A DNA stretch of 64,000 nt. Source: CAVRAZ01 sp963719135 (lineage in GTDB: Bacteria; Pseudomonadota; Gammaproteobacteria; DSM-19610). This document shows, piece by piece, positions 56,514-64,000 of this stretch (the stretch's first letter is position 1; the number at the start of each line of letters is the position of its first letter). The notes beneath the pieces are model-generated. The model did no database searches and was not told where the DNA came from. It saw nothing but the letters and a program-made list of their open reading frames with translations. The DNA is taken from contig CAVRAZ010000003.1 of assembly GCA_963719135.1 (NCBI GenBank), positions 124,001 to 188,000 on the forward strand, given 5' to 3'. Position numbers and translations under genes: made by a program.

Positions 56514-56942
56514 ATGCAGCAACAAATGAAGTTAGAAAAATTAACCACGGTATATTGGAGCTTCACAATACCATTATTGATATTTGTTATTGTTTACCAT
56601 CCACTAGGCTTTATCCCGCTAGTGATGATGTTAATTTTACAGGTTTGGCATTTTTACCGGCGCCAAGGTTCAATCATGGCATTAAGTGTACAAGTACGGA
56701 TTACCTATTTGCTATTAGTTCTACTGACTATTATGCCCGTGATGCTTTGGATGATATGGCCAATATTGATTGGCACAATAGCGAGAGTTGTCTTTCAGTA
56801 TTGTTTCTTGGCTCGATCCTTATCACTTTTCCCTTGGAATCGAACTGTGCCACTGACCTGGAAATTATTTAGTTGGACATTTTTTTCACCACCCACAAAC
56901 GGCAGCATTTTACACGCACGCACGGTGAATAAAATCGTATGA
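56514..56942 (+). CDS. Small multi-pass membrane protein
   Basis: 142 aa, about four hydrophobic helices (WSFTIPLLIFVIVYHPLGF; LVMMLILQVWHF; ITYLLLVLLTIMPVMLWMIW; ILIGTIARVVFQYCFLARS). No family recognised. AT-rich. It overlaps the next methyltransferase by 4 nt (ATGA), so the two are translationally coupled. Confidence 0.7.
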   Translation: MQQQMKLEKLTTVYWSFTIPLLIFVIVYHPLGFIPLVMMLILQVWHFYRRQGSIMALSVQVRITYLLLVLLTIMPVMLWMIWPILIGTIARVVFQYCFLARSLSLFPWNRTVPLTWKLFSWTFFSPPTNGSILHARTVNKIV

Positions 56943-57712
56943 CTACTGTCGCAGAACACTATCAAAATCATCTTGCTCCTGTCTATCTATGGATGGCAGG
57001 TGGATTCGATGCTGCCATAACTCGCGGTGAGAATGAGATAAAGGCCATTTGTACAACTGCGTCGAACGGACACTCCGCGGTTGATCTTGGAGCGGGCTTC
57101 GGCATGCATTCCATTCCGTTGGCTCGTCGTGGCTATTCAGTGGTCGCTATCGACAGCTCGCCGATACTACTTGATGCATTGCAAGAGAAGGTCGAGTTGC
57201 TGCCGATTCAAACGGTGGAAGACGATCTACTGACTTTCCCAAAGCACATGAACAAGAATACGCATCTCATCTTGTGCATGGGTGACACATTGACACATTT
57301 GCCAGACCATGAGTCCGTTGAGCACTTGTTTTCTCTTGTCGCACAATCATTACAACCTGACGGTACGTTTCTTATTACCTTTCGTGATTACACATCTCAT
57401 CTTGTTGGTGATAGGAGATTTATCCCCGTAAGAAGCGACAATGATCGCATCCTGACTTGCTTTCTCGAGTACTCTCCAGACTACGTTACCGTTCATGATG
57501 TGCTTCATGAGCGAAATACTTCTACTTGGCAACAACGAGTCAGCTCTTATCGAAAACTCAGGCTTTCACCGGAGTGGGTATCAACCACACTGCAATCCAA
57601 TGGATTTGCAGTTCACATCGAGCCTGGACTCTCAGGCATGGTCCGTGTTGTCGCTGTTAAGCGTCTATCCTCACATCCGAGTGGGTCTGGCTACGCCAGC
57701 CCCTCATTTTAA
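56939..57712 (+). CDS. Class I SAM-dependent methyltransferase
   Basis: 257 aa. SAM-binding motif AVDLGAGFGMHSIPLARRG near residues 47-65, VVAIDSSP as motif II, LILCMGDTLTHL and GTFLITFRDYT further on. Small-molecule type; substrate unknown. Coupled to the membrane protein gene upstream. AT-rich. The IS66-type element lies 12 nt after its stop. Confidence 0.85.
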   Translation: MTTVAEHYQNHLAPVYLWMAGGFDAAITRGENEIKAICTTASNGHSAVDLGAGFGMHSIPLARRGYSVVAIDSSPILLDALQEKVELLPIQTVEDDLLTFPKHMNKNTHLILCMGDTLTHLPDHESVEHLFSLVAQSLQPDGTFLITFRDYTSHLVGDRRFIPVRSDNDRILTCFLEYSPDYVTVHDVLHERNTSTWQQRVSSYRKLRLSPEWVSTTLQSNGFAVHIEPGLSGMVRVVAVKRLSSHPSGSGYASPSF

Positions 57713-57724
57713 CCTTAGGCAAAT

Positions 57725-59453
57725 GTAACTATTCAGTTAAAAACTGAAGAAAGTGCTTGACAAGGTTTTAGCGCAATATTTTCTGTTTCAGTGAGGGTGT
57801 GTCACTCATCATTATAGCCACCCCACTAAGCCACAAGAAGCTCGCTAATGGCTGTTTGCGAGCAACGTCATCGACGACGCGAGGTCATTTTACAAAACGC
57901 CTCAGATTAGCTGACAGACGCTAAAAGTTCGTCCTGAAAACCCGTGCGATAATGATCTCACTCAAGATCATGTGAGATGCGGGCGGTTGAAGCTAGACGC
58001 TATTGACGTTGATTCATCGATCAACTCAGTCAAGGAACTTCTCGAGCAGGAGAAAGATCTTTCGCCTGCACTGCGCTCGGCGCTGGAAGTATTGCTTGTT
58101 CTGGTGACCCTGCTGCTCAACCGCACGACCCTCAACAGCAAGAACAGCAGCAAGCCACCCTCCGCGGATCCAAACCGGAAGAAATCGAGCCGGCGGGGAC
58201 AAAGCAGCAGGAAGCCGGGAGGGCAGAAGGGGCGTAATGGGATCACCTTGCAGCCGGTGGCTGATCCGGACGAGGTGGAAGTTCTGACCATCGACCGTCG
58301 CACGCTCCCCAAGGGATCATCGTATCGGGAGGCAGGCCATGAAAGTCGCCAGGTCATTGATATCGACATCTCGCGGTTCGTGATCGAATACCAGGCACAG
58401 ATTCTTGAGGACAACCAGGGAAATCGATTTGTGGCCGCTTTTCCGGAGGGGGTGAATCGGCCGGTGCAGTATGGCCTCAACCTGAAGGCAAATGCCGTCT
58501 ATATGTCCCAGCACCAGCTGATTCCCTATGATCGGATACGCGATCACTTCCAGGATCAGATGCATATTCCGGTCAGTGCGGGCTCGGTCTTCAACTTCAA
58601 CAAAGAAGCCTATGAAGGGCTGGCGTCCTTCGAGCAGTGGGCAAAGACCCAGCTTGCCCGCTCTGACCTCCTGCATGCCGATGAGACCGGCATCAACATC
58701 GGCGGGAAGCGCCAGTGGCTGCACTGTGCCTCCAACGCCTCACTGACCTGGTTCTATCCCCACGCCAGGCGGGGTCTTGATGCCATGGATGAGATGGGCA
58801 TCCTGCCCTTCTTCAAGGGCGTGTTGTGCCATGATCACTGGAAGCCGTACTACCATTACGACTGCACCCATGCCCTGTGCAATGCCCATCACCTCCGAGA
58901 ACTGGAGCGAGCCTGGGAACAGGATCAGCAGCAGTGGGCCAGGGAGATGCAGGCCTTGCTGATCGAACTCGCAACAGCGGTAACGGATGCCGGGGGTTGT
59001 TTACCAGTGGGTGAGGCCACACGGTGGCGCCGTCGATATCGACGGCTACTTAAAAAGGCGGAGACCGAATGTCCACCGCCCGATGAACGTCAACGGCAGG
59101 GAAAACGGGGCCGGCTCAAACGATCGAAGGCCAGAAACCTGCTGGAGCGATTGCGCGACTTCGAGCAGAACGTCCTGCGCTTCATGGAGGTGGAGAGTGT
59201 CCCCTTCACCAACAATCAGGGTGAGAACGATCTGCGCATGACCAAGGTGCAGCAGAAGATCTCAGGTTGCTTCCGCTCCACGGAGGGAGCAAAGATCTTC
59301 TGTCGGGTTCGCAGTTACCTGTCAACGTGTCGCAAGCAGGGCATGACGGCCACTCACGCATTGACACTGCTTTTCCAGGGCAAGGATCCGGATTTTATGA
59401 GGATGGACGAGGTCCAAAATAGCTGATCGTGGCAGAATGGACTGAATAGTTAC
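57725..59453 (+). mobile_element. IS66-type element with 8-bp target duplication
   Basis: 13-bp inverted ends GTAACTATTCAGT (57,725-57,737) and ACTGAATAGTTAC (59,441-59,453), flanked by the direct repeat AGGCAAAT (57,717-57,724 and 59,454-59,461). Carries only the tnpC-like transposase, without tnpA/tnpB. Its removal brings the gene at 56,939 within ~60 nt of the methyltransferase fragment at 59,508. Confidence 0.95.
57972..59426 (+). CDS. IS66-family transposase (TnpC type)
   Basis: 484 aa. N-terminal coiled region with TLNSKNSSKPPSADPNRKKSS, zinc-ribbon-like part, DDE core (LLHADETGINIGGKRQWLH; GVLCHDHWKPYYHYDCTHALCNAHHLREL; FTNNQGENDLRMTKVQQKISGCF) and a C-terminal RSYLSTCRKQGM block. Start is a GTG at 57972. 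Frame intact, so the element may be active. Confidence 0.92.
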   Translation: MRCGRLKLDAIDVDSSINSVKELLEQEKDLSPALRSALEVLLVLVTLLLNRTTLNSKNSSKPPSADPNRKKSSRRGQSSRKPGGQKGRNGITLQPVADPDEVEVLTIDRRTLPKGSSYREAGHESRQVIDIDISRFVIEYQAQILEDNQGNRFVAAFPEGVNRPVQYGLNLKANAVYMSQHQLIPYDRIRDHFQDQMHIPVSAGSVFNFNKEAYEGLASFEQWAKTQLARSDLLHADETGINIGGKRQWLHCASNASLTWFYPHARRGLDAMDEMGILPFFKGVLCHDHWKPYYHYDCTHALCNAHHLRELERAWEQDQQQWAREMQALLIELATAVTDAGGCLPVGEATRWRRRYRRLLKKAETECPPPDERQRQGKRGRLKRSKARNLLERLRDFEQNVLRFMEVESVPFTNNQGENDLRMTKVQQKISGCFRSTEGAKIFCRVRSYLSTCRKQGMTATHALTLLFQGKDPDFMRMDEVQNS

Positions 59454-59507
59454 AGGCAAATTTATTCTTAACCCTTAAGTCAATCATCAACCACACATGG
59501 AGACCCT

Positions 59508-59813
59508 ATGAATCCAAACAAAGCACTCTGGGAAAAAGGTGACTTCACACGAATTGCGCAGAGCATGCGCGAAAGCGGAGAATCGCTTGTCAATAGTTTC
59601 GGAATCCGCAAAGGCCTAAAGGTCTTGGATCTTGGATGCGGCGACGGAACGACGGCTCTGCCAGCAGCAAAACTTGGAGCGGATGTGCTAGGCGTCGATA
59701 TCGCAAGAAATCTAGTCGACGCCGGGAACAAACGCGCAAGGAATGAACGCCTCACGAATTGCATGTTTCAGGAAGGCGATGCGACCAATTTGCAGGAACT
59801 TGCGGCAGTATAA
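59508..59813 (+). pseudogene. Methyltransferase fragment (N-terminal part)
   Basis: 101 aa. MNPNKALWEKGDFTRIAQSM followed by the SAM motif VLDLGCGDGTTALPAAKLG and ADVLGVDIARNLVDAGN. Relatives continue for ~170 more residues after EGDATNLQEL; here similarity ends at ~59,803 and a stop follows. The ribosome-binding region upstream (CACATGGAGACC) is intact. Third methyltransferase of the cluster, cut by later rearrangement. Confidence 0.82.
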
Positions 59814-60037
59814 GAAGGATAAACGCCCTTTTCCACACCGATCAACTGCCAATTCACAGGTCACGACGGGGCATGCGCCTTGCCACCACCCCGTAATCTT
59901 GCCCAATTCTGTCCCCGTCAACGAACAATCCGCCCTCGCTAGTGCCTGGACTGCGGGCGGTTGACTGGAGAGCGTGAGCTTATCGCATAGAGCCCGAACC
60001 GGTTTTTTCCTATGATGGATTGACAGGAGAAGCTGGT

Positions 60038-60340
60038 ATGAAGAAGCAAAGACAGCACTACGAACTTGATTACAAACGACGTATTGTCCAGGAGTACCTG
60101 GCCGGGGCGATCTCGGCTGAGGCGCTGGCCAGGCGCGAGGGTCTGGAGCGCGGCCAGATCTACAAATGGGGCGTACAGCTTGAATGCCGGGAGCGGTTGA
60201 GCCGCATCGAGACCATCGCCGCGAGCGAAGGGATGTCGATCGAGCAGGCCCGGCGCATCCGCGAACTGGAAGAGGAACTGGCCGCCACCCAGCAAAGGCT
60301 CGCCCAGACGCTGCTGGAAAATGACCGCGAAACACCCTGA
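60038..60340 (+). pseudogene. IS3-type OrfA-like transposase fragment
   Basis: 100 aa starting MKKQRQHYELDYKRRIVQEY with a helix-turn-helix (ISAEALARREGLERGQIYKW) and a leucine-zipper-like part (RIRELEEELAATQQRLAQTLL). Relatives continue with ENDLLKK and an OrfB; here the sequence leaves the family after LLEND and ends at a chance stop next to the suspected contig join. Ribosome-binding site CAGGAG present. Confidence 0.8.
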
Positions 60341-60346
60341 CCTGCC
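60322..60346. other. Probable chimeric junction
   Basis: Left of this point the plus strand encodes an OrfA that breaks off after its coiled coil. Right of it the minus strand encodes a MoeA whose frame breaks off after a VLASVNARQVRVF segment. Both genes are cut at the same place with no inverted repeat or target duplication, and the gene content changes from gammaproteobacterial to actinobacterial. Confidence 0.7.
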
Positions 60347-60844
60347 GAGCGTTGACGCTGGCGAGCACACCGGCAACAGCCGGACGAATCGACGGTGCCT
60401 TCGGCGAACAATGCGGTGCCCACCGCCACGTCTTCACCGATGCCACGAACCGACGGCACCCTGTGGCGCAGATCTGGCGGATCAGCACCTTGCCCCCGTC
60501 GAGCCGTTCGGTGTCTTCGACCATCACAGCAGCATCGGCGCCACCCGGCATCGGTGCGCCGGTCATGATGCGGATGGTCTCGCCGGGCACCGACCAGTCG
60601 ATCGGTCGATCCTCCGGCCGCCACCTCACCGACGACGCGCAGCTCGACGGGTGCGCCGTGGAGGTCGGCGGCCCTGACCGCGTAGCCGTCGACCGCCGAG
60701 TTGACGAAAGGCGGCACGTCTTCGGCCGCGACGCACCGGTTCGGCCAGCACCCACCCGATCGCATCGGCGATCGACGCCTCGATGACCTCGCCGACTGCA
60801 CAACGGTCGAGCACGTAGTCGCGGGCCTCGCGTTCGTTGATCAC
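60346..60844 (-). pseudogene. MoeA/Glp molybdenum cofactor protein, 5' part, several frameshifts
   Basis: Pieces in three frames align to the start of MoeA, which inserts molybdenum into molybdopterin: VINEREARDYVLDRC ... IADAIGWVLAEPV, NSAVDGYAVRAADLHGAPVEL, ETIRIMTGAPMPGGADAAVM. At least three shifts (near 60,735, 60,600 and 60,440) are needed. The 3' two-thirds are missing at the junction. Start probably GTG at 60844. Sequence style is actinobacterial. Confidence 0.75.
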
Positions 60845-60864
60845 GTTCCGAACGGTACCGTTCC

Positions 60865-61423
60865 ATCGGTGAGCAACTACACCGCGTTGCCTGCCAGCGG
60901 TCACACGGCGCGGTGGACGGCATGGGACGGTGCCACGACGAGGTCACCGAGCTTCCGGTGGGAGAACGAGGGATGGACGATCAGCGGCATCGTCAGCCGC
61001 GAGCGGGTGCAGTACGTGTTGCGGTTGTCGGCAACCTGGCAGGTCCGCCAGTTCCTGCTGTTCCGCGACCTCGACGAGCCCGACCTGTGGCTGGCCACCG
61101 ACGGCACCGCCCGCTGGGGAGAGATGAACGGCGCCCACCGCTTCGAGCTCGACGGCTGCTACGACATCGATCTCCCGTGCACGCCGTTCACCAACTCACT
61201 GCCCGATCCGCCGCCTCCCGCTGCAGGTCGGCGACAGCGCCGAGCTGCCCGTGGTGAGCGTCGACGTCGAGACCCTCGACGCCCGCGCCAGCGATCCATC
61301 GCTACGTGCGACTCGGGACTCACCGCTGGGCGTTCGCTCACGACGGACAGGTTCCGTCGAGTTCGACGTCGACCAGCACGGCTGCTGATCGACTACCCGG
61401 GAGAGTTCCGCCGAGTCAGCTGA
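60865..61423 (+). pseudogene. Putative glycolipid-binding protein (DUF1089), frameshifted
   Basis: TARWTAWDGATT, WTISGIVSRERVQYVLRLS, WQVRQFLLFRDLDEPDLWL and RFELDGCYDIDLPCTPFTN match the PF06475 family, thought to bind glycolipids. After about 61,200 the frame shifts repeatedly, ending LIDYPGEFRRVS and a stop at 61,421. Actinobacterial in character; convergent with galU. The exact start is not certain because of an upstream shift. Confidence 0.65.
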
Positions 61424-61424
61424 G

Positions 61425-62286
61425 CGTGATCGCAGGAAGGTGGCGAACTCGTCGCCGATCGTCGGATCGTCGAGAGCGATGTCGACGACGGCACTCAGCC
61501 AGCCCAGCGGTGTGCCGGTGTCGTAACGGGCGATCGTCGACAGCACGCCGTGGAACGGACCGTTCGCGGCCTGGGCCCGCAGCGCATCGGTGAGCTGGAT
61601 CTCACCGCCACTACCCGGCTGACGTGCTCCGGTTCGCCGAACACGTCGGGCGTGAGCACGTACCGGCCGATGATGATCAGGTCGCTCGGGGCGTCGTTGA
61701 CCTTCGGGCTTCTCGACCATCGTGCGGATCGCGACTACGCCATCGTCGTCCATGTCGCCCGACGGGTCGATCACCCCGTACGCGCTGACCTGCTGGCGTG
61801 GCACACGCTTCAGCCCCACCACACTGCCCTTCGGTCGACTCGCACAACCTGGCCATCTGGTCGAGCAGCGACGAGTCGCCCATCAACTCGTCGGGCAGCA
61901 ACACCGCAAACGGCTCGTCGCCGACGGCCTCGGCCGCGCAGCCCACGGCGTGGCCGAGGCCCAGTGGGGAGCTTCTGATAGGCGAAGCGTGACTCGCACA
62001 TCGCGCCCGATCGACTCGAGCCGCTCGGCCAATGCGTCGCGGCCCGGTCGAGCGCAGCTTGGCGATCACTTCGTCGGACGCGCTCGAAGTAGGCCTCGAT
62101 CGCCGGCTTGTTGACGCTGGTGACGATGACGATGTGGTCGATTCCGGCACCGACGGCCTCGTCGATGATCAGTTGCAGCGCAGGGGTGTCGATGATCGGC
62201 AGCAGCTCCTTCGGAACGGCCTTGGTCGCTGGTAGGAACCGCGTGCCGAGCCCGGCCGCGGGAATGACGGCGGTGCGAACCTGCAT
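61425..62286 (-). pseudogene. galU: UTP-glucose-1-phosphate uridylyltransferase, frameshifted
   Basis: The N-terminus from the ATG at 62286 is clear: TAVIPAAGLGTRFLPATKAV, LLPIIDTPALQLIIDEAV, IVIVTSVNKPAIEAYFE. Further pieces in other frames: HAVGCAAEAVGDEPFAVLLP, QVSAYGVIDPSGDMDDDG, SGGEIQLTDALRAQA, HGVLSTIARYDTGTPLGWL. About five shifts between 62,080 and 61,600. The enzyme makes UDP-glucose. The left boundary is approximate. galU followed by moeA on the same strand is a common actinobacterial order. Confidence 0.8.
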
Positions 62287-62371
62287 CGGGCGATGTTACG
62301 GCGCGCCGCTCCGCGCCCGCTAGCATTAGCACTCGAACCCTTCGACTGCTAATACCAACGGCGGAGCCGAC

Positions 62372-62690
62372 ATGCCTACCTACGTCTACAAGTTCATCGA
62401 CACCGGCGAGACCATCGAGGTCCAGCAGGCGTTCACCGACGATGCCCTCACCCACGCGACGCATCCCGGCGACGGGCGAGAACCTGAAGGTCAAGAAGGT
62501 CTTCACTCCGGTGGGCGTGACCTTCAAGGGCGGCGGGTTCTACAAGACCGACAGCCGCGGCGGGAAGTCGAAGTCGTCGTCGACCTCGAGCACGACGTCG
62601 AGCGAGTCCTCGTCGACGACCACGTCAGGCGACTCGGGCAGCAGTTCGACCCCGCCAGCAACCCGCGCCGGCAAAGACTGCCGCCAGCAG
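62372..62690 (+). pseudogene. FmdB-family small protein, one frameshift
   Basis: MPTYVYKFIDTGETIEVQQA starts the family but without the CxxC zinc ribbon, as in acidimicrobial-type homologues. The frame shifts near 62,465 and continues KVKKVFTPVGVTFKGGGFY and a long Ser/Thr/Lys-rich tail. The end is approximate. Function of the family is unclear (once linked to formamidase regulation). Divergent from galU. Confidence 0.7.
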
Positions 62691-62757
62691 CGATTGAGCG
62701 CCCGCTGCGGATTCTCGACGCAAGCTCGATCGCGAGCGCGAGATCAGCAGCTCTTGC

Positions 62758-63027
62758 TTACTCGACCAGTCGAATGACTCCGCTGTCGGGGGAACCGACG
62801 ATCAGCGGCATGATCCGGACCAAGTGGCCACTCGCAACGATGTTGGTCACCATGTTCTGGTGATGCGACTCGATCGATCTCCATCGTTCCAGGAGCATGA
62901 ACTTGTGCTCGTCATCTTGTCGTTGGTACAGCTCGAAGGTCTCGCAACCGTCCGCTGTCCTGCTGATGTCGCGGCCCTCCGACAGAAGCGAGCCTGACCG
63001 ATCGCGAGGCGGCTGTCCAGCGATCAC
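62758..63027 (-). CDS. Antibiotic biosynthesis monooxygenase-domain protein
   Basis: 89 aa from a GTG at 63027: ISRTADGCETFELYQRQDD, FMLLERWRSIESHHQNM and SGHLVRIMPLIVG give the ABM/quinol monooxygenase ferredoxin-like fold. The open frame continues upstream without an ATG (ELELQQATTAVVIAGQ), so the N-terminus may be a little longer. Intact, unlike the genes to its left. Confidence 0.68.
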   Translation of the reverse strand: MIAGQPPRDRSGSLLSEGRDISRTADGCETFELYQRQDDEHKFMLLERWRSIESHHQNMVTNIVASGHLVRIMPLIVGSPDSGVIRLVE

Positions 63028-63097
63028 AACCGCAGTCGTGGCCTGTTGCAGTTCCAGCTCCGGATTCGCGGATTCGACCGGATGCCGAGTTGAAGGA

Positions 63098-63682
63098 CTA
63101 TCGCGCCGCCCTCAGCATGAACAGGATTGGCGGGCATGCTCCAGCTTGCGCCTTGCCAGTGACCTCGAAGCCGTGACGCTCGTAGAAGGAAACGCTGCGT
63201 GGATTGGGGGTTTCGAGATAGGCGGGCAGATGACCCACGTCAACGATCTGGAGGCAACGCTTCATCAACTGCCCACCGAGCCCGGTTCCCTGTAGGGCGC
63301 TGTCGACGCCAAACCACGGGAGGTACCAATGCGGATAATCGGGGTGGGCTTCATCCATCTGGTCAAGAACCGCAAACAGGTCGCCGTGTTGAGCGGGCGA
63401 GACGCTCTCGGCGAGCACCGTGGCGATTTGGTCGCCGTCTGGTCCCGCACCCGGGGGCAACCACAGAGCGACGGCCGAGAAGTCACCCAGACTCCAGACG
63501 GTCTGTTGGCCGAACGACCTCCCACCAAACGCTGCCAGGAAGTCGGGGAAATGCGTGAGATATCGCTGAGACTCGGGATAGAGCCAGCGCTCGACGGGGT
63601 CGTCCATGAACGCCGAAACAAGGGTGGCGTACACCTTCGCCTGTTCACCTTCGGATACAGCTGAGAACGATACGGCACTCAC
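63098..63682 (-). CDS. GNAT family N-acetyltransferase
   Basis: 194 aa from a GTG at 63682. Acetyl-CoA-binding loop in DSALQGTGLGGQLMKR, followed by AYLETPNPRSVSFYERHGFEV typical of the family's last strands. Substrate unknown; such actinobacterial proteins are often uncharacterised. Frame intact. Confidence 0.85.
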   Translation of the reverse strand: MSAVSFSAVSEGEQAKVYATLVSAFMDDPVERWLYPESQRYLTHFPDFLAAFGGRSFGQQTVWSLGDFSAVALWLPPGAGPDGDQIATVLAESVSPAQHGDLFAVLDQMDEAHPDYPHWYLPWFGVDSALQGTGLGGQLMKRCLQIVDVGHLPAYLETPNPRSVSFYERHGFEVTGKAQAGACPPILFMLRAAR

Positions 63683-63835
63683 GCACACCCTCCGAACAGC
63701 TCTCTGTGCGCACCAATTGACCGGCGATACGCGCCGACGTCCACATGGGCGCATATTGCCCTGATGGATGCGACAGCGCAAGGGTCTCTGCCGGCGCAGA
63801 ACGACGAGCGGCGAGCGACAGATCTGTGCCTGACC
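63683..63835. other. Short intergenic stretch
   Basis: Nothing recognised between the GNAT start and the DinB stop. Confidence 0.5.
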
Positions 63836-64000
63836 TCAAGTGGCGGCGACGAGTTGCTCTCGAAGGATGTCCACATGACCGGCGTGGCGAGCGGTTTCCT
63901 CGATCATGTGAGTGAGGATCTCGCGGAGCGAGCGATGCTGACTTCGTCCAGGTTCCGTGCCGGTTGCGAGCGTCGACAAGTCTGGGCACTCGCCGACGAT
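63836..64000 (-). CDS. DinB/DUF664-like protein, C-terminal end only
   Basis: 54 codons read in from the window edge: SLREILTHMIEETARHAGHVDILREQL, the typical C-terminal helix of DinB/DUF664 (mycothiol-dependent-type) proteins with the His pair of the metal site. These folds are especially numerous in actinobacteria, supporting the origin of this end. Confidence 0.8.
   Translation of the reverse strand: MVGECPDLSTLATGTEPGRSQHRSLREILTHMIEETARHAGHVDILREQLVAAT

Overview
The first ~60.3 kb look like one chromosome segment of a GC-rich gammaproteobacterium. The best lineage evidence is the conserved block bamC-dapA / gcvR-bcp-phoH at 31-37 kb, supported by a class I PHA synthase, an LbtU-type siderophore porin, a PEP-CTERM-like small exported protein and a bufferin (copper peptide) operon. 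The last ~3.65 kb (from ~60,345) carry actinobacterial-type genes (MoeA, glycolipid-binding DUF1089, GalU, a Cys-poor FmdB, ABM monooxygenase, GNAT, DinB). They begin mid-gene at a point where a transposase ORF also stops mid-gene, so a chimeric contig join is the simplest reading. No rRNA, tRNA or CRISPR array was seen.

Layout. 0-4.2 kb: a tight leftward operon bufA-bufB-bufC-doxX-SDR-cyclase. A near-consensus sigma-54 promoter lies upstream of bufA, and a GAF/PAS sigma-54 activator lies 2 kb away (6.2-8.1 kb). A second sigma-54-like promoter precedes a small unknown gene at 11.1 kb. 4.7-6.1 kb: exported PEP-CTERM-like protein and a membrane protein. 8.3-10.7 kb: SMP-30 lactonase-like protein coupled to a GlcG/HbpS-cupin fusion. 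11-16.6 kb: TPR/glycosyltransferase-like, small exported proteins, LbtU porin. 16.9-19 kb: intact OmpR-type two-component system. 19-21.2 kb: AT-rich small genes, palindromic repeats, host-attachment-like protein. 21.2-28.4 kb: phaC, then a YbhG-F-S-R drug exporter in which the ATPase and first permease carry about eight frameshifts. 28.4-30.2 kb: lower-GC ATPase plus DUF4276/Toprim-like pair, a possible defence module. 30.4-37 kb: housekeeping block.

37.5-60.3 kb is an IS-rich accessory region: an IS1182/ISNCY-like element, two IS630 copies of equal length (1165 bp), an IS4-family element with a 10-bp target duplication, an IS66-type element with an 8-bp duplication, an IS3-type OrfA fragment and a 519-aa protein of unrecognised, possibly mobile, type. 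Between them lie a glycosyltransferase-like gene with a 20-bp triplet repeat at its start (candidate phase variation), a Calx-beta surface protein, a second decaying copy of the two-component system split by IS630 exactly at the regulator/kinase junction, and an AT-richer cluster. That cluster contains a 51-aa peptide, a hybrid kinase, a frameshifted regulator, a Cys-less HMA-like protein, a diiron protein and three methyltransferases. I do not recognise it as a known pathway.

Single-base frame breaks recur (bufB, ybhF/ybhS, the 53-kb regulator, the IS4 transposase, the 60-62.6 kb tail). Some may be real decay, but their clustering also fits uncorrected sequencing error, so pseudogene calls should be read with that in mind.
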